Shown: positions 30,501-45,500, counted from the stretch's first letter. The stretch: DNA of 64,000 bases from Argyresthia goedartella (GCA_949825045.1 OX463827.1:6284501-6348500); one strand, 5' to 3'. Made by a program: numbers and translations. The notes: generated from the letters alone by a model not told the origin.

Positions 30501-33500
30501 TCTACTCGGGGATTAGTATTTTACGATTTGGGTTTCTTTTCTACAATCGCATATCCATATCTTGGGATCACGAAACAGGGAGGTTTGACTAATATAGTCT
30601 AGGTTAAGTTTAGTTGGGTTGGGTTAGGTCAAGTTAGGTGACGAAACTTGTGTGGGTGTATTTTTGTGTGTAAATTGTATGTTCTTTCTCATTTACTAAA
30701 TGTGCCTCAATTAGTTATGTTAGGGTCGATACTGGAGTGAGTTAAATTCATTAAAATTATCGAAAGAATATTTGAAATCGATTCATTCGATAATGTCATC
30801 GATTCAAAATTAAAAAGTTCCACCGGAACCAAAGTCGAAGACGGTAATGGCGGGAAAAAGATAGCCGACGTCGGTGGAGGTGGCTGGTTGCGCGGGCATT
30901 CTACTGCGAGATGTAGTAGTCTGACGGAGTCGAAGATGGTTGTGTGTCGGATAATTTTGTGTGATACTGAAAGAATAATTTGTATTTTCGTGTACGACAT
31001 CAGTATATCATTCCATCTTCCATTTATAAAGTTAGTGCTGTCTTACAGTTAGGTTTTAAAACTCACCTAAACCCGGACTGCACGCAACAGGAAGTCTGTA
31101 TCATGGAGGGCGACACGTTGTTCACGTGACCATTCGTGATGGTGGGCCGCAGGTCTTCCAGATTATTCTCGTTGAAGTACGGATAGCCGGCTGCTAGAAC
31201 CGGTTCTCCTGAAATTGAGAGAATAATAGAAGAGTATACTCCAAAGGGGTAAAGCACTGTTTTACGCCACGGGCCCGTATTTGAATCCTGAATGTAACGG
31301 ACGTGTTCTAATTTAATTCCTGCGAGCGAAGCGAAGTAATTAAGACTGAGTCCTGAGTGCAGTGAAGGGTTCCAGCGCGTACAAGAAAAAACAGCTTTAT
31401 CTCCGATAAGTAGGTACTCTATCTTTCTCACCACTTGCGAGACAAAAAAAGAAGGCTTCTTAAAAATTGCATTTTATAAAGTAAATTAAATGTGAAAATA
31501 TTTTTTATGCATTCGTCCAGTTGTGGAAAGAAAATATAATTTTATCTTCGATTTTTACACAATCTTTGCAGTTTTACTATGTTCGTATAAGAAATGAAAT
31601 GTTTATTTGCTTGATATGTGATACAATAAGTGGTGGTAAATGTAATAAAGTGCTCTACACATTTCACCTGTCAAGGTATGAAACATTTGTACTTAAATCT
31701 ATAAATCTTAAATATGTCGTTTATCAAGATTATTTAAGTAATTTTACGTTATTGTTGCCGCCTTATTATTGTTTATTATGAAAATTATATCTTTGGGGAT
31801 CATAAGTTTTAATAATTAAAACACCGTCAGTCATCAACTATTATTATCTAATCAACCAATCAAAAAATCTGCTAATTGCAAACATAATAAACAACACAGA
31901 ACGATAAATCAGATTTTGAAACAGAAAATTTTGTACTATGCTCTTACATGTTCAAAAATTGTATACTTCTTTTGCTCTGACATGTTTAACCTAATACGAA
32001 GGACCTTCACCTAAGCTACCACACCACTTCGCCCTGATATTTGCTGTGCTGAACAGTATTTTTGATGTGCGTTTTAATATTTCCCAATAAAATCTAATTA
32101 AAGCCCTAAACTTTTCATTGTATGTTGAAGGCAGGTCTTGCTTTGGCAGGGCGTCCGCGTTTTCGCTTTATGCCAATAGGGATGTTTTATATATAATTTT
32201 CAGTAACACAGATAAGAAAAAATAAATTTAGCTATAGAAGTAAGCTTTTTGGGCCGTACCACAAAAATAAAAACTATTTTTCAACACAAGAATAATAAAG
32301 TTGTTATATATAATTAATTAGGGTGCAAAATGTTAGAAATTCCGTTAAATGGATGGAGAATTTTGAGTGCAAGTGAGTATTTTAGTTTGACTAAGAAATA
32401 TTTTGCATCGAAAACGGAATTTGTGTTCGAAACGCCTTAAATTTGTTGTGAACTGTGTAGGAAAGATTAGCTTGTTTTGGTAGGATTTATGACTTTTTTG
32501 TGGTGCTTATTTTGTTAATGAAATGTTTTATTTGTAGAGTAATCAGTTTTTTGGTATACGGTATTCAGTGAATATAATTAGTTTCCATAATTTTACTTAG
32601 AGCTACAGTAAAAAATACGTAATACTTACTTTTTATTTTATTTTGTGAAATTTTAGGCTATTTTAAGAAACTCAATTGAATATTTCGGGTAATGGGTCGC
32701 TTCTTCACCAAACCGGCACGGTAACGACCCGGCCCGACACGACAATACTCAACGACCCGGCGCCGACAGATGACGACCGAACCGACACTTCACGCGACGA
32801 CAACACGTGTCACAGGATCACGCCACCCGCACGCACACAAGGAAATTTTGCATATGTACACAACACATTCATATAACTGTCGGGAAGTGGAGATGACCAT
32901 AAAACATTGTTGATAAAACTAAAACACTCCGGAGTTAATGGCAGGGCTCTCAGTCTGATGGACCCTTACTTAGAAAAAAGAATTCAAAAAGTATATGTAG
33001 ACCCTACTACTACGTTTTTTGGGTCACAAGTAAAATGGGTGTACCGCAGGGATCTATTTTAGGTCCGTTTCTGTTTCTTGTTTATATCAATGATTAGCTC
33101 TTGATGGTACAAAACTTGTCGAATATAGTGCTATTTGCTGACGATACTTCTCTCATTTTTAAAACAAGCAGAAATTCGCAAGATCTAGACGATGTAAATA
33201 GCACTCTTCAACAAGTTCTGAATTGGGTTAATGTAAATAATCTTGCACTAAATGCTAAAAAAACAATGAAATTTACCTTGCCAAATGTACCTGATACGGA
33301 TAACCAAGTATCTTTAAACAATCGTAGGCTATATTTTGTAAATAATACAGCGTTACTGGGGATAACAATTGATTTAAGACAATGGGGCCCACACATAGAA
33401 GCTTTAGTCGGAAGACTAAGCTCGGCAGCATATGCAGTAAGAAAAATAAGATAATTAACCGATGTAGCCACTGCGTGACTTGTCTATTTTGGTTACTTCC

Positions 33501-36500
33501 ATAGTATTATGTCTTATGGCATCTTTCGGTGAGGCGGAGCAATTCGAGCAATGCGTAAGCCCACGCATTCTGTTCATTTCAGTAATCATCTAACTTATAA
33601 ATAATAAGCTTTTTTACAGAGAGTCTGTTTGATGTGATTTTGATTTGCCCCATAAACGATGTATTTACCTTGCCAAGTCTAAAATGTGGGGATAAAAGTT
33701 TATTTTTACTGCGTGTATTGTAGGTGTGAATGTCTCTATTTTTCGGGAACTGAGATATATTTTTCCTGACATAGGTACAATATATTTTCATAGATGAATT
33801 GACCATAAACAGTCAAAATATTGATTTAATAAAATAGTTCTCGAAGAGAATCCCGACAGCGCAGATTATAGATTCCTCGAATTGCTTACTGTTTATATTA
33901 CTGTTGTGTTTTTTTGTTACTCCCAGTTCTTCACTAAAGTTATATTTTTTGTTACTCCCAGTTCTTCACTAAAGTTATATTTTTTGTTACTCCCAGTTCT
34001 TCACTAAAGTTATATTTACCTAAATATTTTTATCTACACACGTATCCTAAACCCTCTTTACTGCGTCTAAAAACCGCACGTTAAGACCAGCATAATATAA
34101 AATAATGTGGTAAAAACTCATTTCTTATCTGAAAATTTGTACTTTATGACTATAATGTACAAAAATTTGTCAAATTATACCATTTAAATTTCGATCGCCT
34201 GTGTGCCGCCCCTAGTTTGTCTGTGAAGTTGGTACTACAGAACAAACTAAACAACTGCAGAGTAATGATCAATGCCACAATGCCGGTCAAACATGCGGTT
34301 CCGGAACACACCAAAGAGAGCTTATGATATGTGTGTAGATAAACTAATGTATGTAACTGTACATAATTAGGCATTAAAACTCTCGAGTGATATTATTATG
34401 AAACTCGCCTTCGGCTCTTTTCATAAACCCACTCTCGAGTACTAATGGCAATTATAGCAGTCACATAAACTACTATTAAATTACTGTTAGACTATAGACT
34501 ATATTGTAAGATGTATTGTAAGATTAAGTTGTTTGTTATTGTAACATTGATATCTGTTACATTACTATAAATCGAAAGATGTGTTAGCTGAGAGTTTCTA
34601 AACCGCCTCTTCTCTAGAGCCATGACACCTTCCGATGCGGTAGTAGCTCCACTTTTGACGTCAAAAAATGAATGTAAGTTCTAACTTTGAATAAATTGGT
34701 TTTTTGTTTGTTTAACACAATTATCTCGGAATAGTTTTCTCAGTTTGGTATCTTTGTTTTTTTTACATGGCTAATTACCTTTCTTGGCTACGTCCTTAGC
34801 GAAGTGGGCCCGACTGAGATGCGCCCAATTCTCTGCGTTAGAGTAGAGCAGCGCGATGTCGTATGCCTTCTCATCCGCACTCTTGTAGCGGACCATCGCC
34901 ATCTCTTTCACGCCGAGGCAGTACACTGACACCTTCACTGTTGCGTGCTGGGGGAGAGACATGGATTTTACTGGCATTTATCATTGACACTGATCGTCTT
35001 TATTGTCATGGTAATGATAATTCTACATCACAGTTATCTCTATCATCAAGAAAAAATTAAGATGATTCGTCATGCATGATCATAATATTGTTACAAACAA
35101 ATATGATGAATGAATGAGTGTCAGTGAATAAATGAATGAATATTTAACGTACATTAGCAACAACGTGTGCCGCGGTAGCGACGTACCCCCCTCCGAGGTA
35201 CACCCCCGCGCCCCACGCCGCGCCGCACCGCACCAGCACCGTCGTAGAGTCCACCCGCCCTGTGGAGATTATCAAGGAGTTTTCAAGCAGGCAATCGGAT
35301 TAAATGAAATGAAAATGAAAACTTAATTTGACAAACAATGAGATACTTTCAGTGTTTTTTCAAAATCCAACAGAGTCAAAGTTCTTTATTACTGTCGATA
35401 TTTACATATACTTAGCAACGTAATTTTTTGCCCCTTCTCTACATTGGACACTATGGGAGAAGGAGGGCGTAGAAACTTTGAAAAATTTGTTGTGCTTAAC
35501 TAATACAAATATTAAAAATTTCATTATTATGATTAATAAGCGATAACAAATAATTACAAAATAATTAACAACTAAGTCTCTGTTGAGCTAGATTAACCCC
35601 ATACAGTCCCATCATTGAAGTAATCTTGAACATTGTAATATCCCTTTTTCGACAAAAACGCTTTACCATGGTTTTTAAACTGCTCAAATGGCAATTTCAA
35701 GATCTCCAGAGGTATCTTATTGTAGTAGAGCAATGCACTGACCCTGAAAGAATTGCTAACCTTCGCGAGTCTAAACCGGGCGTACAGTCTGTGATTATTT
35801 CTTAGGTTAACACTACAGCTATCGCTAAGTTTGGAAAATGTTTTCGAAAATAAATTGACTAGCTAGGGTAGTGTCACCTTAGTTCAGCCCCCCCCCGGTA
35901 GTCGGCCATTCGGACTTCAAACCAGTGTCTCCAACCACGCCGTAATTACGGTAAACCTACCGTAATTTGAACACATCTACCACCTACCGTAGACATGTTC
36001 AATTCTACCGTAATTTCGTCTTTATGAGTAGCGCCTTAAAATTTGGTACCCAACCATACACAACACAGTCTATTTTAATTTCAAAACAATGTTTTAAAAT
36101 GCCAACACTATCGTTCCCTGGGGTATTCCCCGCACAATCAACTTGTGTGCATAGACAAGTAGACGAAACTTATGCGACCAAATTACGAAGTTATTGAACA
36201 TAGTACTTCAGTAGAAATTAGCCATGCCTCTGCGTTTTGTCAACTTTAATTTCTGTTCTGTTCGCAATTTTTCACATTAGTTTGCTGCGTCAGATCATAG
36301 ATCGCAATTATAATTATAAAAAATGACATCTGAGTCTGAAACAAGTGACGAGAGCGACGCTGGACCTTCCAGTTGTAAGCGCGCTAAATGTGATTTAGAC
36401 GTCAACGATTCTCCAGATGTATTTTGGCATAAGGTGTCTGAAATCAAAACTAAAGAAGACTCGCGGCCATTCTATAACTTAGCACATTTTATGCTCGGAA

Positions 36501-39500
36501 TGATGTCATTGCCCCACTCAAACGCCGATTGCGAGCGCATTTTCAGCCACATTGCAGACCTAAAGACAAAAAAAAAGGAACCAATTGTCCACAAAATCTA
36601 TTGCAGGGAATCTGTTTACGCAGCAACTTATTAAGAGAACGGCCAAAAACTGCGTAGATTTCCATCCTACTGATAAAATGATTAAAAGCATTAATGTTTC
36701 GATGTACAAAAAGGCTGAAACACCCGAAATTTAATGTTTAATTGTTTAATAAAGTTACCGTAAATTTACCGTATTTTTAATTTATTATCTCCCGTAATTT
36801 TCCGCCCTATACCGTATTTTTAGACATGTTGTGGTTATATTTATTGAATTTCTGGTGTGTTTTACTAACGTTATGTATAGTTTTTAACTAACATATTTGA
36901 CGGGAACATTGTTTCAGTGGGTATGCCGACTATGGGTACCGTAGTTTCTGTATCGGTACCAGTGCTCAGCCGCCCCGGCTGAGTACTGGGATTTGTGTGA
37001 GTTTTTAGTTTTAAGTCCATATTTGCATACCAGCAAGATAGATATATTCTGAAAATTTTAAAAATCAATGCACACCGTTATACCCAGAAAAACCCAGTAG
37101 TCAGCCCCCTAAAAAGTTCGATTTTGGTAGTGGCCGACTACTGGGCAAATATGCACCAGTACTCGGCCACGTAAATGTATTATTAGTACCGTCGTATGGT
37201 TCGTGTTACTTCATGTATCGTAGGCCCATCTATTTATTATTTAAAATATAAATATTACATAAAATTAATCAATATAATCCGAATATAAAGTGTTTTGTTT
37301 GTCCCGGCCTACAATATTTTATAAATACAAATTTATAGACCCATAGAGCTTGTTTATTCATTTTTAGTGGATATGTTTTATGCAGTCGGGATTTTTGTTT
37401 CTTTTTAATTATTTATTTTCTAACCAATATTTTGCACCTTACAATACTAACACGCACGTTGTTGCTTGAATGGTTTTAATATTTTTATTCCAGTCGAAAG
37501 TCATGTCTACAAGGAAAATACATCAGTATCCTGCCGAAAATCTTTCTGCTGCTTTAGCAGAAATCCGAAAAGGAATGTCAATAAGGCGTGCAAGCACAAC
37601 GTTTGGCGTACCCAGGGGTACTATACAAGATAGACTGCATCTGAGGGTACCCGAAGGACCTCGCAATATGGGACCTGACACTATACTGACTAAAGAGGAA
37701 GAAGCTCAAATAGCCCAATGGTGCATTGACATGGCAAAATGTGGGTTTCCACTCAAGTCAGAAGACCTCTTGAATACTGTTCAAAATATAATGGAGGAAG
37801 AGAAACGTCCAAATCCATTTAATGACAACCGACCTGGAAAAAAGTGGCTGAAAGCTTTCTTCAAGAGGCATCCAACTTTGACTTTGAGAGAGCCAGAAGA
37901 TCTTTCAAAAGGCAGATCCATCGTGACCAAAGAAAGCATCAGTAAATGGTTTTCTGAATTGAGCGAACACTTAAGTTCTTTGGGAGCTCTTGATATTTTG
38001 GGAAATCCTGAACGAATTTTCAATGGGGATGAAACCAGATTCACCTTTTGTCCCAAAAGTGGTAGAGTAATTGCACCACGCGGTTACAAGAATGTCTACA
38101 GGATTACCAAAGGAAAAGAAAAAGAGGCAATAACGGTTTTGTTGTTTTTTTCGGCAAGTGGAGAGACATTGCCGCCATGCGTGGTTTTTCCTTTTGTAAG
38201 GCCAAACAAGGATGTTGTAGAGAGTATGCCGAAGGATTGGTTTTTGGGAAAATCAGACAGCGGGTGGATGAAGGCAGACATATTTTATGACTACATGGCA
38301 GATGGCCTGGCTAAATGGGTTGAAGCACAAGTTGAACTTGTTTGGGCCAGATACAGAAGTTCTGACTTACGAAATAGGCACCACTGAATCACTTGTTGCA
38401 AAACCTACATCTGTACAGAACAAAACAGATTCAACAATTGTTGATATTCCTACATTTGTAGAAAACAACACAGAAAACATCAATCCAAATAGCCAGAATA
38501 AACGAAAACCGAAAATTTCTTCTGTAGTTCTAAAGCACCTGAAATTACCTACACCTATTGCTAAATCTTCAACCCCAAAAATTAAAAATAGAATCAGTGC
38601 AATATCATCTGCAGAATGGAGGCAATACGAACAAGACAAAGAACTTGAAAAGGAGAAAAAGAAAGCGGAAATTGAAGAAAGCAAAATAAAAAGACTGAAT
38701 ATTAAGAAGGAAAAAGAAGAACAAGCCCGAAAGAGAAAACTACAAAAAATCTGCAAACTCGACGCCAAAAAGAAAAAAATATCTAAGCCTAAGACCCAAA
38801 GACTGACACAACAAGAAACTGGAATTGATATTGGCAATGAAGCGGAGGATGAGGAGATAAATGATTTGAACATAAAGTATACTAACAGACTATCAAAGAT
38901 CGTTAAGGCATCGGAGATGATGGAGTTCCTGGAAGAAGAAAATGAATAAACGATACATAATTATAATACTACACAACATGTCACGTCAAAAATCTTAACT
39001 TATATTTTTTCACGGCCAGAATAATTTTAGGATTTTAAGTAATATCTCTGAAAAAATATTGATCTCATTATGTTTAGTCTGAAGAAAGTATTTAAATAAT
39101 TTAAATGATTATAAAAATAAGATTTATACTATAAAAATAATAAATACTGAGTAGGTACTAAAAATGAATACTACTTTACTACTTAATTATGAATATATTT
39201 AGAAAATATACCTAGTATTAATCCAAAGCACAATTTTGTATTAATTCCTCACCTACGGAAATTTCAGTTGAGGCCGACTACTGGCCCTGCGATGGCCGAC
39301 CACTGGGGTTTGACGGCCGACTACTGGCTAAAATCGACATATTTTAGTAATCATACATTTTTGCTCTTTTATTTATATCTCAGAGGTTAACTTTAGTTGT
39401 AGAAGTAAAGTTCATTAGACGACCTATCCATTCGTACCAGATATGTTGTTCTATAAAATTTCAGTAAAAAGTTAGAAGACTTTCATTCGGAAATTTTCAC

Positions 39501-42500
39501 TAAACGGCTGACTATTGGTACCTCTACCCTACAGTTAATATGTCAATTTCTTTAAAAAGCTCTCTTAAGGAGTCTGTTCGTTTTAAATTATAAATTGCTT
39601 GAATAGCTCTTTTCTGTAAAATAAAAATAGCTTGAATATTCGCTGCTTACCCCCACAACAAGATACTATAGGACATGACACTATGAAAGTAACTAAAATA
39701 TACTAGCCTAGATGTAGCCACATCCGAGTTTTGTCTGAAGTTCCTAACAGCGAAAGCCGCAGAACTTAATTTACTAGCTAATTTATCTATGTGGGGTCCC
39801 CACTGCAATTTGCACTGATAACGTTTTTTAGAGAGTAAATATGGGTATAGGACACAAAACAAACAAAACATATCTAGTAATATTTAACCTAAAGTGTTAC
39901 ATTAGCGAGATAATTGGAAGTACAAAAACATATTTGAGAATATTGAATATTTTTGGTTCACTTTAAGGTACCAATATAACCAATCACTCCATGGCATATC
40001 TTCTTAGTAAATCATTAATTAATTTGCTACCAATTTACCTATATAATACTAGGTTTTGCCCGCGGTTTCGCCCGCATTATTTTAGTTTTTTATAGTCAAT
40101 ACATTTTGAACAAATTGTAAATTTTGAAAACTGAGGATAAAATTTTTAGGGTTGTTTTCAAAGTTGTAAAGATTTTTTTAATTTATATATTTAAAATACC
40201 TCTATATATACTACATTAGAGGTTCTGCCCTCAGATGTTAATACGACCAGGCTCCTAGGTGAGCTCACTCTCGAGCAGGCCACGTAAAACTGACCGTGCG
40301 AAAAGCAGTCTCCCCTAAGATCAATTCCTGCTGTTTTCAGTGACTGATCGACTTATTAATCGTCATTGCGAAACAGACCTTAAGAGGCATAAGTACTCCG
40401 ACAGTGTAAGTGGTATCCGCGGTATATACACAGATTGCCCTCGAGCACAGCCAATAAATACAAAGGCCTCTCCCACGTTTTTATGTAAGGATTTCACGAG
40501 TAACCTGGTCCCATTACATAACTTAGGTGGATTGAGATTTCGAAATAGCACGACTGGAGCACCCACTTTGACGATAAGTGTGTGAGACGGTAGACCAAGT
40601 GGGTTGAACGCATTAAGGAACTCCCAGGATATTGTACGGCATCATCTGTATCTACTACAGTATCTACAGACTTGTACTGGTATTCTGCACCTTCGAATGA
40701 CTTCAACAAAATGTCGTTAATGATGGAAGCCTGATCGTTTTAGGAGTCAGAATCGCGCGTTCGCACAGCCACTCTATGGATTTTCTGTGTAGGTTATACC
40801 GTTTCTAGATTTATTAACTACCTTGTCAAATACCGTACACAATTACACAAAATTTTCTATTACACATGGGATACACACAAGAGGCCGAGATTACGCACAA
40901 AATGTGTATTTACACACAAAACGGCAACACTGGAGTCTGCCTGCCGTCTCGCGCTGCTTTTATAGGTACTCTCCGGGGAGCGGCACGCGCGTATCATATC
41001 CTTTTTGGATGATTTGCTTAAAAATTATATATGAAAATACGTTAATATGTACAAATTAAAGCACAATCAATTATAAATTCACTAGCCCGAAGGAATAATA
41101 AAAACATACTTAAACTGAACAACAGAACGACAGCAAAGCTGTAATAATTAAAAATAATTTTAAAGCAAAACAAAATTTACAAAATTCTCATAGAAATTTT
41201 CCACGCCCAGCCCAAAGCTGATATTGCTTTATTTGTAACCAATAGTAACCAATACCATACAAACTTTCTACGCCCATATTACCATAGGTGGAATTTCAAA
41301 AAATCCTTCCTTATTGGATGTCTACACTATGTAAGGTACTTATATGTGCAAAATTTCATTTTTTTTGCTTTGAGTTTTGACTTTGTATACACAACTTCAT
41401 CGCCCTTTCCACCCTTTTGGGGTGGAATTTTCAAAGACGCTGGGACACTACTCAGTTATATCCAATTCAGCCTTAACCTAAAATTTTAAGACTTTCATAC
41501 AAACTTTCAACCCCTATTTTATCCCATTAGGGGTGAAACATAAAAAAACGCTGAGACAGATATTAATTAATTTTTAAACGTCAGTCTAAATACAAAATTT
41601 GAAGATCCTAACTTCAGAACTGACGGACTTTCATACAAACTTGAAACCCCAATTTTACCCCCTCAAGGGTAGAATAAAAAAATACGCTGAGACACGTGTT
41701 CATTAATATTCAATCGTCAGCCACAAAATTTGATGATCCTAACTTCAAAACTGACGGATTTTCATCCAAATTTTAACCCCCATTTTACCCCCTTAGGTGT
41801 GGAAGTTTTGAAAATCCGCCCTTATTCCTTGTCTACATTATAAATGGAACCTCTATGCCAAATTTCAGCTTTCTAGAGTGCAGGGTTTGGGCTGGGCGTT
41901 GAGTGAGTGAGTCAGGCCTTCTCTTTTAGATAATTGTAAGGGCAGCATGCGCACCCCCTGATCTGGGATTATGGTCTTGCTAGCCTAATTCGTCAACGTT
42001 AAAAGCCTACGTGACTCACGCAGTACCTCTCGGTAAAGAGACGGCGCGCGCGCAGGCTCGGCCGCGGCGACCTCAGCTTGGGCGCGAGTACCGACACGAG
42101 CGGCGCGGCCAGCGACAGGGCAGCAATCCATTCCCCGCGCCACTTACTTATAATCTGTAGGTAGATATGGTCACTCACGCAGTATCTCTCGGTAGAGGGT
42201 CGGCGCGCGCGCAGGCTCGGCCGCGGTTACCCTCAGCTTGGCCGCGAGCACCGACACGAGCGGCGCGGCCAGCGTCAGCCCGACCCACTCCCCGCGCCAC
42301 CACGACACGCTGCACACCACCAGGCCGACCAGCTCCTTCCTGGGACGTGGAGGGAAGAGAGATACATCAAATGAAGTGGCGATGGAGGCCTTGGTTGTTT
42401 GTTACTTAGTATACAGCTTGCGCATTCCCAGAATTTGAGTCATAGACTAGTCAAGGAACGATTCTAGATGGAAAAGTCGAAAGCAGAAAGTGACCTGAAA

Positions 42501-45500
42501 CTTTCTTTGGACTAGTTAGAAGACAATTTTACTTTTACTTTGTGTTAGTTAAGCACAAGCAGTTTTTAAAAGAGATCTAAAAATCAATCCGTGGGAGTTT
42601 CTACGCCCTTCTTATCCCACAGTGGTCCAATGTAGAGAAGTGGCAAAAATTACAGTTGCTAAGTATATGTAAATATTTACAGTAATAAAGACATTTGAAA
42701 TTTGAATTTGGAACAAACATAGTAAAAGTGAGGTGAGCCCTAGGGAGTGTATATAGAAAGTTGTGTTTTTACCTCACTTTTTTATCACACATCGGTATAA
42801 GACTATGTGACCTCATTACACTAACAGTTCGTGTAATGAGGCAAACTTTCAGTTAGTGACTAACTGAAAGTTTGCCTTAAATATGGAGAGTCGAAAAGAC
42901 GCGTATACTTTTGATGTTGGGAGTCCAAACTCTGCACTTTAGTTATGGAATTTAGACAGCGTTCTGCGTGGGTACCGATAATGTACTTAGGTACTTCAAG
43001 TAAATAAATTATCACATTGGTACATGTTCATCACCGGATTCGAACATGCATCTCCTGTGTAAGCAAGCATGAAACCCACGAGACTACGTTACTCGAATCC
43101 GGGTAAAGGCCTGTGCCTCTCGGTGGGGACATAAAGGGCTACATTTACTTTTTATACTGCGTGGGCTGGGCTTAAAAGTTTCTTTGGTAGAGGAGAGATG
43201 AATTCTTGCGCACCATACAGAGTAATTGAAAACATATCCTTCTTTCATCGCTCCAATGCCCCAGGAATTTTGCTGGAACAACAGGCACAGCAGTACAATC
43301 GTACTCACTTGTCTCCCTCAGTAAATATGGGGCCGCCCTCCGATCCCAGCGCAGTGGCTGCGTCAGTGAGCAGCAGCGACGGCCGCTTGCCCACCACGCC
43401 GCAGACGGAACCACGAGTCACCGCGTTTAAGAATACCTGCGGAACCACATATAGTTTACGCCTTTTCCCACACGGGGTGGCAGTGGCAGATTTGCTCAAC
43501 CATATACAAAAGGGAAACAACTGCTTCGACACTTCATCCTCTTTGGGTAAAGAAAGCTTGCGTGTAGCGCTATCTACGTTTTGTCACGAAAGCGAAGCTT
43601 GCTGGCCAGCACAGAATGAGCTAGTGCTCCTGTTAGTTTATGACGTAACTGGTAGATGGCGTATTACACGCTAGCTCAGGACGGTTTGAATTTGTTTTAT
43701 TACTTTTTTAATGGAGGAAAAACAATGGAGTCAGACCTCCCAGCTATATCCCGGTCCCTACATATTGAGCGGGCATCAGCTCGTATAGTATACGGTCTAA
43801 TAACTTAAACAAAAAGTAACACATAAGAAAAAACCGACTTCAATACCGCCCATTTAATATAAAACATACCCATACGTGCCTTCATGAATCGATTTCTCGA
43901 TGATCCAATCAACAGGTCCTGACCAACGTTGATAAATTATTGAGAAGCTCTCCTGGCACGACACCATCACTTCCATTCCACCATTATGCATTATGACGAG
44001 TATACCTTGGACACTATTTACACACATTGATCTAGCCCCAAACTAGGATTCCCTGTATCTTGGGCCTTGGGTACTAGACAACGATACATATACATAGTCA
44101 GGTCATAAGTTCTGTCACATGTGCAATATGAAATAATTTAGACATGTTTATTATTTATGTAAACATTTATATAGCAAAATGAACTTAATAAAACATAGAT
44201 TCTTATGGTAATAAAGTTTATTCAAAATGACCCCCGCGATTTTGAATACAGGCCTTTATTCTGCGCGGCCAGTCGTCTATCGCAGCACGAACGAGGTCCA
44301 TGTCAATATCGGCGGCTGCCTTAATCAAGGATGCCTTGAGTGACTCCAAATCAGGATGAGGCTTTGAGCAGGCCTTTTCCTCCAAGTGTTACCATATCTT
44401 GTAATCTAACGGACTCAAATCTGGACTGGAGGAGGGCCAGTCTTCGTGCCGGATGAAGTCGATTTCACGCGCCGCCAGCCAGTCTTGTGTGCTTTTCGCT
44501 CTATGAGCTGGCGCAGAATCTTGTTGGAATACCCAGTGCCTGTTATTAAACATGGTATGAGAAACAGGTTCCACAAGGTTCTTGAGGACTGTATTTTGAT
44601 ACACAACTGCATCCGTTTTTACGCCTTTCTCACAAAAATGTACCTCAGTTAAGCCCCAATAAGAGACTCCCAACCAAACCATGAGCGAGGATGGAAAATG
44701 ACCTCGTTGGACACGCGGAATACGGTTGCTCGCTTCTTCACTGCTGTGTGCGTACACCTTATCATTTTGTTTGTTGTAGCTCTCTTCCACGGTGAAAATT
44801 TTTTCATCCGAAAAAAGAATTTCCCGATGCTTTTTTCCCGCGTACCGCTTCAACAAAGCGCGGCATCTCTTCAGTCTCAGGTCCATTAAACGAGCGTCAA
44901 ACGATGTCCTGTTTTTCTTCGATATGCCCTAAGCCCTAAATATTCATTTAACACCCTTTTCACCGTGGTCCTGCTTAACCCCATCTGAAGGGCCAACAGT
45001 TTCTGCTTACGTATGGGATTTCTTTGAATTCGCGCCTTCACAGCTTTTATCACTGCTGGAGTCCTAACAGAGCGAGGGCGACCACTTCTTGACCTGTCAT
45101 CTACACTAGAGTCTTCATTGTATCGTTTTATGGTACGATAAACGAATCTTTGGTTGGTTATATTCAAATTTTTCAGTAAGTCGAAAATCTGAATTGGCGC
45201 GTAACCGCAACGATGCAACGCAATAACTGCGACACGGTCTTCTTTAAGTGTCCACTGCATATTTAAAAATGAGGAAAATTCTAAAAAGTACACATTTTTA
45301 TTTTCATGAAAAATTCGAAATTCGAATTCAATAAACTTTTTTGTGGCCAGCGTTCTAAATTCAAAAGTTTTTATTGTGTGGCAGAACTTATGACCTGACT
45401 GTGTACATACTCATATAGATAAATATTATACTTAGATAGATAAAAAACCATGAGTAGAGTACAAACATCCGTTCTCATCGAACAAATATTTGCCCCCACC

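Larger units (their letters stand above)
35864..39531 (+). mobile_element. pogo/Tigger-like DNA transposon, internally deleted
   Basis: Bounded by TA (35864-35865 and 39530-39531) and imperfect inverted ends TAGGGTAGTGTCACC and GGTACCTCTACCCTA. Subterminal GGCCGACTACTGG-type repeats occur on both sides (35899, 37132, 39270-39330). It is inserted in a LINE ORF2 whose two flanks join cleanly. It carries a transposase gene (37470-38949) lacking the middle of its catalytic domain and a hAT remnant (35923 to about 36840). Confidence 0.8.

Noticed and set aside
30707..31000. 97-codon minus-strand frame
   Set aside because: Low-complexity composition, no domain, no splice context; probably chance.
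43198..43674. 158-codon plus-strand frame over a TYSND1-like exon
   Set aside because: It is antisense to a phase-matched exon and has no recognisable domain.
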